Positions 1 through 7,430 of a stretch of 64,000 nucleotides of DNA are shown piece by piece. Origin of the DNA: Nocardioides sp. Soil774 (GTDB taxonomy: Bacteria; Actinomycetota; Actinomycetes; Propionibacteriales; Nocardioidaceae); assembly GCF_001428125.1 (NCBI RefSeq), contig NZ_LMSM01000011.1, forward strand, positions 1-64,000. Reading direction: 5' to 3'. Position 1 is the stretch's first letter, and the number at the start of each line of letters is the position of its first letter. Position numbers and translations under genes: made by a program. Below the pieces are notes generated by a model that saw nothing but the letters and a program-made list of their open reading frames with translations, was not told the origin of the DNA and made no database searches.

Positions 1-46
1 GGTGCACACGGCGGGGAGAAGTGTCACCACCAAGGACACCGAAAGT

Positions 47-86
47 GTCACCGATGTCCTGGTACAGGTTCGTCACCGATGTCCTG
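47..86. repeat. Tandem 15-bp direct repeat at left edge, possible IS481-type IS end
   Basis: GTCACCGATGTCCTG occurs twice, at 47-61 and 72-86 (25-bp period), with related GTGTCACC and GGACACC words at 21-45. I recall this kind of GTCACC/GATGTCC repeat from the ends of IS481-family elements in actinobacteria, so the window may begin just outside such an element. No transposase reading frame lies inside the window and no target duplication can be seen, so the assignment is tentative. The rest of 1-147 holds no gene. Confidence 0.35.
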
Positions 87-147
87 CGACATAACACAAC
101 GGGCCTCGCCCGACGCCGCCACGCGGGCGGCGCCGGGCGGGGGGCAG

Positions 148-591
148 CTAGGCGACGTGCTTGAGTGCCTTGACCTCTTCGCGGGCCGCGACGACGGCGG
201 CCTGCTGGCGTACGACGACGTCGCGGAAGCCCGCGCTGAGGTCCATCTTCAGGGCGTCCTCGTACTCCGAGACCGCGTGGTCCTCCCCGGTCTCGACCGC
301 CTTGAGCACGGCCTCGGCGTCGTCGCCGGTGAGGGCGTCCTTCAGCGAGATCCAGCCGCGGTGCACGGCCGCGGCGACTGAGCCGCTCTCGTCGACGTCA
401 TCGCCGTACTCGTGGCCGAGGTCGACGATCTCGCGCCAGAACCCTGCGCGCTGCTGGGACAGCCTCTGGAAGGCCGTGGCCCACTCGGGGTGCTCACCGT
501 CGCGGAGCTTCTCGGCCGCGTCGGCGAACCCCCGCTCGCCGTCCTTCAGCGTCTCGACCAGTTCCTTGGCCGCCTTGGCGTCATCAGACAT
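148..591 (-). CDS. PA2169-type four-helix-bundle protein (DUF2383-like)
   Basis: The 147-aa product is almost entirely helical and strongly acidic, with regularly spaced His, Glu and Asp residues. Stretches such as ERGFADAAEKL and GEDHAVSEYEDALK resemble the ferritin-like four-helix bundle of PA2169/DUF2383 proteins, which are usually stress-associated and biochemically undefined. There is no signal peptide or membrane segment, so it should be cytoplasmic. The ATG at 591 is preceded by a good Shine-Dalgarno sequence (GAAGGAG), unlike many genes in this window. It stands alone, with a convergent boundary on the left edge. Family assignment is by pattern only; metal binding is possible but not shown. 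Confidence 0.75.
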   Translation of the reverse strand: MSDDAKAAKELVETLKDGERGFADAAEKLRDGEHPEWATAFQRLSQQRAGFWREIVDLGHEYGDDVDESGSVAAAVHRGWISLKDALTGDDAEAVLKAVETGEDHAVSEYEDALKMDLSAGFRDVVVRQQAAVVAAREEVKALKHVA

Positions 592-684
592 GCTGCGCTC
601 CTTCGTGTGGTGTGTCGTCCCACCCTCGCTGACTCATCACCTCGACGGATCACCCGTGGGGATGCCCGCGCTGCGAGCGCCGGC

Positions 685-1146
685 TCAGGGAAGCGTCGCC
701 GTGCGCGGCCACGTCCAGGCCGACCGGATGATGAAGCCGAGGAGGACGATTTCCACGAGGGCGCCGAGGCCGTAGAAGTACCACCACGACTCACCGGCGA
801 GGTTGAACGCCGAGACAGGGACGTAGAGCAGTGCCACCACGAGGTTGAGCATGCGGCTGGCGCGAGCGGGCAGCGCGGCGGAGAGCAGGATCATCAGGCC
901 GGGGACCCCGACGAGCGCGAGGGACACGACGACGAAGGTCTGGCTGATGTCGAACTCGAAGACGACGCCGGACAGGATGTCGTCGACGGCGCCCGGCTTG
1001 TAGAGGTGCAGGTAGTCGACGTAGATGTAGAAGAACATGAAGCTCGCCCAAGCGGCGGCCAGCTTCGCCCTGACGGGCAGGGGCGGGTCGTGCAGGGCTG
1101 GCGTGGTGCTGGTCGTGGGCTGCGTGGGCTGGGTCGTGGTGGTCAT
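685..1146 (-). CDS. Four-TM integral membrane protein (DUF6326-like)
   Basis: The 153-aa protein has a Thr/Pro/Gln-rich N-terminus (about 20 residues) followed by four hydrophobic segments, near residues 30-50, 70-92, 98-118 and 125-147. A YIYVDYLHLYKPG sequence closes the first one. This layout matches small DUF6326-type membrane proteins, whose function is unknown. I start at the ATG at 1146 (MTTTTQPTQ); an upstream in-frame ATG at 1275 would add 43 Arg/Pro-rich residues that look non-coding. It is divergent from the haloalkane dehalogenase gene, with a 127-bp gap. Nothing in it points to transport or catalysis. Confidence 0.75.
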   Translation of the reverse strand: MTTTTQPTQPTTSTTPALHDPPLPVRAKLAAAWASFMFFYIYVDYLHLYKPGAVDDILSGVVFEFDISQTFVVVSLALVGVPGLMILLSAALPARASRMLNLVVALLYVPVSAFNLAGESWWYFYGLGALVEIVLLGFIIRSAWTWPRTATLP

Positions 1147-1273
1147 GGACACCACGGTGCCCGGATCTCCGCCCGGTGCCATCGGTCGGCCGGCACACCG
1201 TCGTCGGCCACCGGGAGGGTCCGTCCTCGGCCGTTCGGCCGATGCCACGCATCCGGGTGCCACACTGACGGGC

Positions 1274-2176
1274 ATGGAGGTCTACCGCACCCCGGACGCC
1301 GCCTTCGACCACCTGCCCGACTTCGGCTGGGAGCCGGCGTACGCCGAGGTGGCCGACCCCGACGGCGGCGCCCTGCGGATGGCGTACGTCGACGCCGGAC
1401 CGGCCGACGGGCCGGTGGCACTGCTGCTCCACGGCGAGCCGACGTGGTCGTTCCTCTACCGGCACGTGATCCGGGTCCTCGTCGACAGCGGCATCCGCTG
1501 CGTGGCGCCCGACCTGATCGGCTTCGGTCGCTCCGACAAGCCGGTCCACCGGGCCGACTACTCCTACGCCCGGCTGGTCGAGTGGACCCGCGAGCTGGTC
1601 CTCGATCACCTCGATCTCCGCGACATCACCCTCGTCGGTCAGGACTGGGGTGGATTGATCGGGCTCCGACTGGTCGCCGAGCACCAGGACCGCTTCGCCG
1701 GTGTCGTCGCGGCCAACACCGGCCTCCCGACGGGGGACTTCGACATGCCCGAGGTGTGGTGGCAGTTCCGCCGCGCTGTCGAGGCCGCCGATGTGCTCGA
1801 CGTCGCCCGGCTGGTCGCCGCCGGCTGCGCGCGGCCGCTCGCCGACGACGTACGTGCGGCCTACGCGGCACCCTTCCCCGAGGAGCGCGCCAAGGCGGGC
1901 GCCCGGGCCATGCCCGGGCTGGTGCCCACCCGTCCCGACGACCCGGCCAGCGAGGCCAACCGCGCCGCGTGGGAGGTGCTGGCGGCCAGCGAGCTGCCGT
2001 TCCTGGTCGCCTTCAGCGACGGCGACCCGATCACCGGCGCGATGGCACCGGTCCTGCGCAAGCTCGTCCCCGGCACCCGGGGCCTCACCCACCCGACCAT
2101 CCGGGGGGCCGGCCACTTCCTCCAGGAGGACGCGGGGGATGAGCTCGGACGGGTGATCGCGGACTTCATGGGCTGA
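1274..2176 (+). CDS. Haloalkane dehalogenase (alpha/beta hydrolase, HLD-I-like)
   Basis: The 300-aa alpha/beta hydrolase should cleave carbon-halogen bonds to give an alcohol and halide (EC 3.8.1.5). Visible motifs are the oxyanion-hole stretch HGEPTWS at 53-59, the nucleophile elbow GQDWGG with Asp124 followed by Trp125, a candidate acid in FSDGDP, and the base His in GAGHFLQED near the C-terminus. HGEPTW plus nucleophile-Trp is typical of DhlA/DhmA-type enzymes, where the Trp holds the halide. The start is the ATG at 1274; an upstream frame from 1037 overlaps the divergent gene and is not needed. Related lactonases and epoxide hydrolases share the fold, so substrate is uncertain. Confidence 0.82.
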   Translation: MEVYRTPDAAFDHLPDFGWEPAYAEVADPDGGALRMAYVDAGPADGPVALLLHGEPTWSFLYRHVIRVLVDSGIRCVAPDLIGFGRSDKPVHRADYSYARLVEWTRELVLDHLDLRDITLVGQDWGGLIGLRLVAEHQDRFAGVVAANTGLPTGDFDMPEVWWQFRRAVEAADVLDVARLVAAGCARPLADDVRAAYAAPFPEERAKAGARAMPGLVPTRPDDPASEANRAAWEVLAASELPFLVAFSDGDPITGAMAPVLRKLVPGTRGLTHPTIRGAGHFLQEDAGDELGRVIADFMG

Positions 2177-2297
2177 TTCCCGGTCCGCACGGTGTGACTC
2201 CTCACGCGGCCACGCCCTTGTCGCGGTCACCCCCGCGCGTACGTTCGGAGGTGGGGGACGCACGCGCGTCCCTCGATCCCGTTCGAGAGGAGTCACG

Positions 2298-3677
2298 ATG
2301 AGCGACTACCAGGTCGTCAACCCGTCCACAGGCGAGGTCGAGAAGGAGTTCCCGACGGCCACCGACGCCGAGGTGCAGGACGCGCTGGCGCGCAGCCACG
2401 CGGCGTACGGCGAGTGGCGCACCACGAGCAAGGACGCGCGCTCGACGATCCTGCGACGCGTCGCCGACCTCTACGACGAGCGGGCCGACGAGCTCGCCGC
2501 GATCATCGCCCGCGAGATGGGCAAGCCGGTGCGCGAGGGCAAGGGCGAGCTGAAGCTGGTGTCCTCGATCTACCGCTACTACGCCGACCAGGGTGCTGCG
2601 CTGCTCGCGGACACGCCGCTCGACCCGGCCATGGGTGGCAGCGCGCTCGTGCGCAAGGAGGCGATCGGCCCGCTGCTCGGGATCATGCCGTGGAACTTCC
2701 CCTACTACCAGGTGGCCCGCTTCGCCGCGCCCAACCTGATGGTGGGCAACACGATCCTGCTCAAGCACGCTCCCCAGTGCCCCGAGTCGGCCCTGGCGAT
2801 CGACGCGATCTTCGCCGACGCCGGCCTGCCCGCCGACGCCTACATCAACCTCTTCGCCACCAACGAGCAGTCGGCCGACATCATCGCCGACCCGCGCGTG
2901 GTCGGCGTCTCGGTGACCGGCTCGGAGCGGGCCGGATCCGCCGTCGCCGAGGTGGCGGGGCGTCACCTCAAGAAGGTCGTCCTCGAGCTGGGCGGCTCCG
3001 ATCCCTTCATCCTGCTCGACGCCGACGACCTCGGCGCCGCGGTGAAGTCCGCGGTGCGAGGCCGCATGGGCAACGCCGGCCAGGCGTGCAACGGCGCGAA
3101 GCGGATGATCGTGGTCGACGAGCTCTACGACGCCTTCGTCGAGCAGTTCACCGCGGCGATGGCCGCGCTCACCCCGGGCGACCCCTTCGACCAGTCCAGC
3201 GGCTTCGGTCCGCTCTCCTCGGAGGCCGCGGCGGACAACCTGCTCGAGCAGGTCGAGGACGCGGTGGCCAAGGGTGCGACGCTCCGCACCGGCGGCAAGC
3301 GGCTCGACCGGCCGGGAGCCTTCGTCGGGGCGACCGTGCTGACCGACGTCACTCCCGACATGCGCGCCTACCGCGAGGAGCTCTTCGGCCCCGCGGCCGT
3401 GGTCTACCGCGTCGCGGACGCGGCGGAGGCCGTCGCGCTGGCCAACGACTCGTCCTTCGGCCTGGGCGGCGTCGTGTGGAGCTCCGACGTCGAGCAGGCC
3501 CAGCAGGTCGCCGACCAGCTCGACACCGGCATGGTGTGGATCAACAGCGCCCAGGGCTCTGCCGCCGACCTCCCCTTCGGCGGCACTAAGCGCTCGGGCG
3601 TCGGTCGCGAGCTCGGTCCCTACGGCATCGACGAGTTCGTCAACAAGAAGCTGATCTACACCCCCGCGGCCCGCTGA
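2298..3677 (+). CDS. NAD(P)-dependent aldehyde / succinate-semialdehyde dehydrogenase
   Basis: The 459-aa protein is a full aldehyde dehydrogenase that oxidises an aldehyde to the acid. The oxyanion Asn133 lies in PWNFPYY, the general base Glu230 in VVLELGGSDPF, and the catalytic Cys264 in GNAGQACNGAKR. The C-terminal FGGTKRSGVGRELG motif is also present. Length and motifs fit the shorter GabD1-like succinate-semialdehyde dehydrogenases, but no gabT or other GABA gene is adjacent, so the substrate is inferred only. The ATG is preceded by GAGAGGAG. A strong hairpin terminator follows at 3696-3733, so the gene is probably monocistronic. Confidence 0.88.
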   Translation: MSDYQVVNPSTGEVEKEFPTATDAEVQDALARSHAAYGEWRTTSKDARSTILRRVADLYDERADELAAIIAREMGKPVREGKGELKLVSSIYRYYADQGAALLADTPLDPAMGGSALVRKEAIGPLLGIMPWNFPYYQVARFAAPNLMVGNTILLKHAPQCPESALAIDAIFADAGLPADAYINLFATNEQSADIIADPRVVGVSVTGSERAGSAVAEVAGRHLKKVVLELGGSDPFILLDADDLGAAVKSAVRGRMGNAGQACNGAKRMIVVDELYDAFVEQFTAAMAALTPGDPFDQSSGFGPLSSEAAADNLLEQVEDAVAKGATLRTGGKRLDRPGAFVGATVLTDVTPDMRAYREELFGPAAVVYRVADAAEAVALANDSSFGLGGVVWSSDVEQAQQVADQLDTGMVWINSAQGSAADLPFGGTKRSGVGRELGPYGIDEFVNKKLIYTPAAR

Positions 3678-3695
3678 GGACCCGCCGTCAGCACT

Positions 3696-3733
3696 GACAC
3701 CAGGGCGCGTCGTCCCCGGTGCGCCCTGGTGTC
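3696..3733 (+). terminator. Strong hairpin terminator after the aldehyde dehydrogenase
   Basis: A perfect 13-bp stem (GACACCAGGGCGC at 3696-3708 and its complement at 3721-3733) encloses a 12-nt loop, starting 18 nt after the stop codon. There is no T-run, which is normal for high-GC actinobacteria. Confidence 0.75.
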
Positions 3734-4044
3734 GGGACATGGCTGACTTCACCTGGCTCCCCGCCAACCGCGCCACGCTCGAGGACGTGGAGGCGAACTG
3801 ACTCGGCACCTCACCGCCAGAGTGACGTCCGTCACCCTGGCCGCCTCCTGTGCGCGGGGGACCGCCGTGCCCGATTCGACACTCGCGCGCGTCCGTGTTC
3901 TCGTGGAGGCACCGCAGCCGCCCCTCGACGACGAGGCGCCTCCCATCGCGAGGTGAGTGCAGCCCGCGGTCCAGGCGCCGCCCGACGGTGCCGCGTCCGA
4001 GCGCCCCGGAGGCGTGCCCCCCAACCTTGTGAGGTCAGAAGCAC
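3734..4044. other. Intergenic leader upstream of the rpf-like gene
   Basis: This 311-bp stretch holds no gene I can defend. It contains a 20-codon ATG frame (3739-3801, MADFTWLPANRATLEDVEAN) without a clear ribosome site, which could be a remnant. Actinobacterial rpf genes often carry a c-di-AMP (ydaO) riboswitch here, but I see none of its conserved GAACCA, GGGGTGAAT or AGCTAACC blocks. The sequence before the GTG at 4045 reads GAGGTCAGAAGCAC, a usable ribosome site. Confidence 0.5.
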
Positions 4045-4851
4045 GTGCGTGCCACCACCACACCCGCCCTGTTCAGCCGTCCCCGCAGCGCCGCCGCAGC
4101 GGCCGCAGCAGCAGCGCTGGCGCTGACCCTCCTGCCGGGCAGCGCGCCCGCGCAGGCCAGCTCCGGCCCGGTCGACGTACGCCTCAAGGTCGCGGACGCG
4201 GCTCCCGTCGAGGTTGCCACCGCCCCCCGGGTGTGGCCCGCCCAGCTGCTCGAGGCCTACGGCGTCGCTGCCGACGGCAACGACCTGGTCGACGTCGTGC
4301 GCGACGGCCACGAGGTCTCCGGCGACCGCAAGCGCCTGCGCGAGGGCGACGTCGTCAAGCTCACCGACGTGGTCAAGGAGCGGCGCACCAAGGAGGTGCG
4401 CGTGCGGCGCGGCACGGTCGAGGTCTTCACGACGAAGCTGAAGCCCGGCGTCCGCAAGGTCGTGCGCGAGGGTCGTCCCGGCGTCCGCAAGGTCGTCGCG
4501 GTCAAGACGCTGCACAACGGCGAGCCCGTGAAGTACCACGTCGTCAAGAAGAAGATGGTCCGCGACCCGCGGCCGCGCCGCGTGCTGGTCGGTCGCAAGG
4601 CGTACGCCGTCGCGGGCGCAGACGGGCTCAACTGGGGCGCGCTCGCCAACTGCGAGTCCGGCGGCAACCCGCGTGCGGTCAACCCGGCGGGCTACTACGG
4701 GCTCTACCAGTTCGACCTCGGCACGTGGCGCAGCGTGGGCGGCTCCGGCCTGCCCACCGCCGCTTCGGCGGGCGAGCAGACCTACCGCGCCAAGCTGCTC
4801 TACAAGCAGCGCGGCCGCTCCCCGTGGCCCGTGTGCGGCCGACTGCTCTGA
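4045..4851 (+). CDS. Resuscitation-promoting-factor-like muralytic protein (G5 + Rpf domains)
   Basis: The 268-aa secreted protein likely cleaves peptidoglycan during regrowth. Residues 1-39 form an Ala-rich signal peptide ending near APAQA-SS. A DUF348-like segment (about 42-110) and a G5-type segment (about 112-175, with GVRKVV repeats) follow, then the lysozyme-like Rpf domain at 193-268. That domain contains NWGALANCESGGNP, with the presumed catalytic Glu204 and Cys203, and a partner Cys264 in WPVCGRLL. The protein is shorter than classic RpfB because it has only one DUF348-like unit. The start is GTG 4045. No c-di-AMP riboswitch is recognisable upstream, so regulation is unclear. Confidence 0.88.
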   Translation: MRATTTPALFSRPRSAAAAAAAAALALTLLPGSAPAQASSGPVDVRLKVADAAPVEVATAPRVWPAQLLEAYGVAADGNDLVDVVRDGHEVSGDRKRLREGDVVKLTDVVKERRTKEVRVRRGTVEVFTTKLKPGVRKVVREGRPGVRKVVAVKTLHNGEPVKYHVVKKKMVRDPRPRRVLVGRKAYAVAGADGLNWGALANCESGGNPRAVNPAGYYGLYQFDLGTWRSVGGSGLPTAASAGEQTYRAKLLYKQRGRSPWPVCGRLL

Positions 4852-4886
4852 TACGGCTCCGCTGAGACGACTCCGCCAGGGACGGC

Positions 4887-5906
4887 TCAGAGCAGGCCGA
4901 TCCCGCGCGCGTGGCGGCGTACGGCGTCGGTGTCGGCGGCCAGCACGAACGGCACGTCGGAGCCCCACGCGTCCGACACCGCCTCGACCCGGCCGTCGCC
5001 CGGGTCGAGGCGCACCTCGCGGATGTAGACCGCGAGGATCCGTCCGGCGTGCTCGCGGACGATGTCGGCGTAGATCTCCGGGTCGTGCTCCCCGGAGTCG
5101 CCGACGAGCACGAACGACAGGTCGGGGTGCAGCTCGAGGACCTCCCGGATGCGGTCGTGCTTCTGCTCGCGCCCGGCCCAGGTGCCGAGCAGGTCGCGCA
5201 GCAGGACGGGGCCGAGCGGGAAGTGGTGGTGGCGCAGGAAGGCCACGAGGAACGCGTGCAGGTTCCACGGGCTCGACGAGACGTAGAAGACCGGGTTCAC
5301 CCCGGCCGCCAGGTCGCGGTAGAGCTCGGCCGCACCGGGGAACGGCGTACGGGTGAGCGAGGAGCCGGTGAAGGTCTGCACGAGCATCCGCCCCACGCGC
5401 TGCACCCCGGTCTGCAGGATGGTGTCGTCGACGTCGGAGACGATGCCGAAGCGGGCCCCTGGCGCGGGCACGCGGATCTCGACCGGTTCCGTCCGGGGGC
5501 GGGTGACGCCGCGGTAGTCCTCGCGCAGCTCGATGCTGCCCCTGGTCCACGGCGCGCTGAGGTCGCCCGGCGTCGTGGGGACCCGCACCAGGAAGTAGCC
5601 GTCGGCGTCGGTCTCGGTGTCCACGGATGCATCGCCGACGCTGACCGTCAGCGGCACCGAGCGCAGCTCGCGGGTCAGGAAGTGCCGGAGCGTACGCCGC
5701 ACTGCCGCCCCGACGCCCTCGCCGTCGACGGCCTCGCTCGCGATCGGGTTGTCCAGGACGCGACCCCGTACGACGGCTCCCGCGGGGCCGCCGTGACCGA
5801 GGTAGGGCTCGATCCGGAAGTGCTCAGGGGTGCGCGACCGCTCGCGACGCACCCGTGCCTCGTCCCACGCGCGCTCCAGCGCGACGACCACCCGGCGAAC
5901 CTCCAC
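4887..5906 (-). CDS. App1-family phosphatase domain protein (DUF2183)
   Basis: The 339-aa protein carries a HAD-like phosphatase core. VSDVDDTILQTG places Asp158, Asp160 and Thr162 in the DxDxT motif, and LVGDSGEHDPEIY supplies the later acidic motif. These are the signatures of the App1/DUF2183 family, whose yeast member is a phosphatidate phosphatase; the bacterial substrate is unknown. An N-terminal beta-rich segment (about 40-145) precedes the catalytic part. There is no signal peptide or membrane helix. The GTG start at 5906 fits a leaderless promoter: TACGGT (5913-5918, minus strand) lies exactly 6 nt upstream. It is convergent with the rpf-like gene. Confidence 0.83.
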   Translation of the reverse strand: MEVRRVVVALERAWDEARVRRERSRTPEHFRIEPYLGHGGPAGAVVRGRVLDNPIASEAVDGEGVGAAVRRTLRHFLTRELRSVPLTVSVGDASVDTETDADGYFLVRVPTTPGDLSAPWTRGSIELREDYRGVTRPRTEPVEIRVPAPGARFGIVSDVDDTILQTGVQRVGRMLVQTFTGSSLTRTPFPGAAELYRDLAAGVNPVFYVSSSPWNLHAFLVAFLRHHHFPLGPVLLRDLLGTWAGREQKHDRIREVLELHPDLSFVLVGDSGEHDPEIYADIVREHAGRILAVYIREVRLDPGDGRVEAVSDAWGSDVPFVLAADTDAVRRHARGIGLL

Positions 5907-5930
5907 CGGGCCACCGTATGTGCACCGCCG

Positions 5931-6773
5931 CTACCGCGAGCCCGCCTCGCCCAGCCTGCGCGCGATCGGCTCGAGCAGGGCGACCAGCTCGTCGAGCTCC
6001 GCCGGCTCGAGCGCGGCGTACGGCGCCTCGGCGAGCGTGTCGGTCATCGCCTCGATGTCGCTCCTGACCTCCCGGCCTGCGTCGGTCAGGTGCCCGGTCG
6101 CGTCGACGATGCCTCGCTCGCGGAGTCGTGCCATCACCGCCGCGAGGTAGGGCTGCGGCAGGTGATGGATCCGGCCGAAGGTCTCGGCCGGGTGGATGCC
6201 CTGCCCGAGGGCGAACAGCACGTGGCACTCGGTCCGGTCGATCCCCGCTGCCATGAGCGCGACGACGTGTCCGTCCCCGCGGTGCTCGCGGAGCATGTTG
6301 GCCGCGTGCCACAGCCGCTCGACCGGGGCCTCGGGGACCGGGAGCGCCCGCAGGGCGGCGTACATGACGCGTCCTTCGAGCGACGCGCCCGACGCCGCGC
6401 GGGCGAGCAGGTCGGCGGCCCGCGCCAGGTCGGGTGTGGTGGCGAGGTCGGCGAGGATTCGGACGAGGGCGGCCCCGCACCCGCGCTGTCGGGCAGCGTG
6501 GGCCGCGTCGGGCGTGACGGTGGCCCACACCTGCGGGACGTGCCGGGCGACCTCTCCGGGGGCGAAGCTGTAGAAGGCCGCGTCGACGACCTCGGGAGGG
6601 ACCGCGCCGAGTGGCGCGGCACGCCCGGCGAAGTAGCCGTCCCAGTAGGTCCGCAGGCCCAGCGCTGCCATCGCGTCGTTCGGCTCGTCGGCGAAGAAGC
6701 TGGCGAGCGAGATCGGCTCGGTGAGCTCGAACATCAGCCGGGCCACAGGGCCCTCGGTGTCGCTGGTCGTCAT
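5931..6773 (-). CDS. SCO6745/SalK-type helix-turn-helix-like protein
   Basis: The 280-aa protein is largely helical. Its second half looks like a winged helix: GQGIHPAETFGRIHHLPQPYLAAVMARLRERGIVDATGHLTDAGREV. That is the pattern of the SCO6745/SalK-like family of actinobacterial proteins, which are annotated as putative regulators with no established target. The N-terminal half (GLRTYWDGYFAGRAAPLG, then PPEVVDAAFYSF) is the family's other conserved block. The ATG at 6773 follows GAGGATGGGGCC, an acceptable ribosome site. It reads toward the App1-type gene, with 24 bp between them. DNA binding is inferred from fold pattern only. Confidence 0.7.
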   Translation of the reverse strand: MTTSDTEGPVARLMFELTEPISLASFFADEPNDAMAALGLRTYWDGYFAGRAAPLGAVPPEVVDAAFYSFAPGEVARHVPQVWATVTPDAAHAARQRGCGAALVRILADLATTPDLARAADLLARAASGASLEGRVMYAALRALPVPEAPVERLWHAANMLREHRGDGHVVALMAAGIDRTECHVLFALGQGIHPAETFGRIHHLPQPYLAAVMARLRERGIVDATGHLTDAGREVRSDIEAMTDTLAEAPYAALEPAELDELVALLEPIARRLGEAGSR

Positions 6774-6794
6774 GGCCCCATCCTCGCCCGAGCG

Positions 6795-7265
6795 CTAGCT
6801 GGCGCCGGGGAACCCCTGCTGGCGCCACGCCTCGTAGGTCACCACGGCGGCCGAGTTCGACAGGTTGAGCGAGCGGCGCCCCGCCACCATCGGGATCCGC
6901 AGGCGGTCGGTGACCCGGTCGTGGCCCAGCACCTCGTCCGGCAAGCCGGTCGGCTCGGGGCCGAACAGCAGCACGTCACCTGCGTGGAACTCCACGTCGG
7001 TGTGCCAGCGCGTCGCGTGGGCGGTGAACGCGAAGACCCTCGAGGCGGCGAGCGCGGGGCTGCCGAGTGCCGTGCCGAGGTCGGAGTGCACCACCACCGA
7101 TGCCAGGTCGTGGTAGTCCAGGCCGGCGCGCTTGAGATTCGGCTCGGACAGGTCGAAGCCGAGCGGCTCGACCAGGTGCAGGGTCGCCCCGGTCGCGGCC
7201 ACCATCCGGATCGCGTTGCCCGTGTTGGGCGGGATGCGCGGCTCGAGGAACATCACGTGGAACAC
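6795..7265 (-). CDS. trmL: tRNA (cytidine(34)-2'-O)-methyltransferase TrmL
   Basis: The 156-aa single-domain SPOUT methyltransferase should methylate the 2'-OH of the wobble nucleotide in certain tRNA-Leu species using SAM. It has the TrmL pattern: an N-terminal LEPRIPPNTGNAIRMVAATG (N-terminal SPOUT motif), the middle LLFGPEPTGLP, and the knot-forming IPMVAGRRSLNLSNSAAVVTYEAWRQ at the C-terminus. Length fits TrmL rather than the longer TrmH/SpoU proteins, which carry extra N-terminal domains. The GTG start at 7265 has a TAGGTT hexamer (7272-7277, minus strand) exactly 6 nt upstream, suggesting a leaderless transcript. Its upstream neighbour is tRNA-Gly on the opposite strand. Confidence 0.92.
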   Translation of the reverse strand: MFHVMFLEPRIPPNTGNAIRMVAATGATLHLVEPLGFDLSEPNLKRAGLDYHDLASVVVHSDLGTALGSPALAASRVFAFTAHATRWHTDVEFHAGDVLLFGPEPTGLPDEVLGHDRVTDRLRIPMVAGRRSLNLSNSAAVVTYEAWRQQGFPGAS

Positions 7266-7356
7266 GGCGCCAACCTAGCTGCCGGCGACCCGGTGGACGG
7301 CCTCCCGGGGGAGTGGTCCACACTGGTCACCTGCCGCGCTCGCAAGGGCCGGCCCT

Positions 7357-7430
7357 GCGGACGTGGTGTAGTTGCAGCACGGCTCCCTTCCAGGGAGATG
7401 GTCGAGGTTCAAATCCTCGCGTCCGCTCCA
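7357..7430 (+). tRNA. tRNA-Gly (anticodon TCC)
   Basis: A complete cloverleaf can be folded. The acceptor stem GCGGACG (7357-7363) pairs with CGTCCGC (7420-7426), the D stem GTGT pairs with GCAC, and the T stem CGAGG pairs with CCTCG around TTCAAAT. The anticodon loop CTTCCAG (7387-7393) has TCC at 7389-7391. The discriminator T and an encoded CCA end at 7430. The last 22 nt of the gene overlap the antisense 3' end of pepN. Confidence 0.95.

Noticed and set aside
412..2142. Long open frame opposite or across the small membrane and dehalogenase genes
   Set aside because: It is rich in Arg, Gly and Pro, as expected of GC-biased shadow frames, and overlaps two well-supported genes.
3739..3801. 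A 20-aa micro-ORF after the terminator
   Set aside because: No clear ribosome site and no recognised family; I could not separate it from chance.
3734..4044. A c-di-AMP (ydaO) riboswitch upstream of the rpf-like gene
   Set aside because: The conserved GAACCA, GGGGTGAAT and AGCTAACC blocks are missing.
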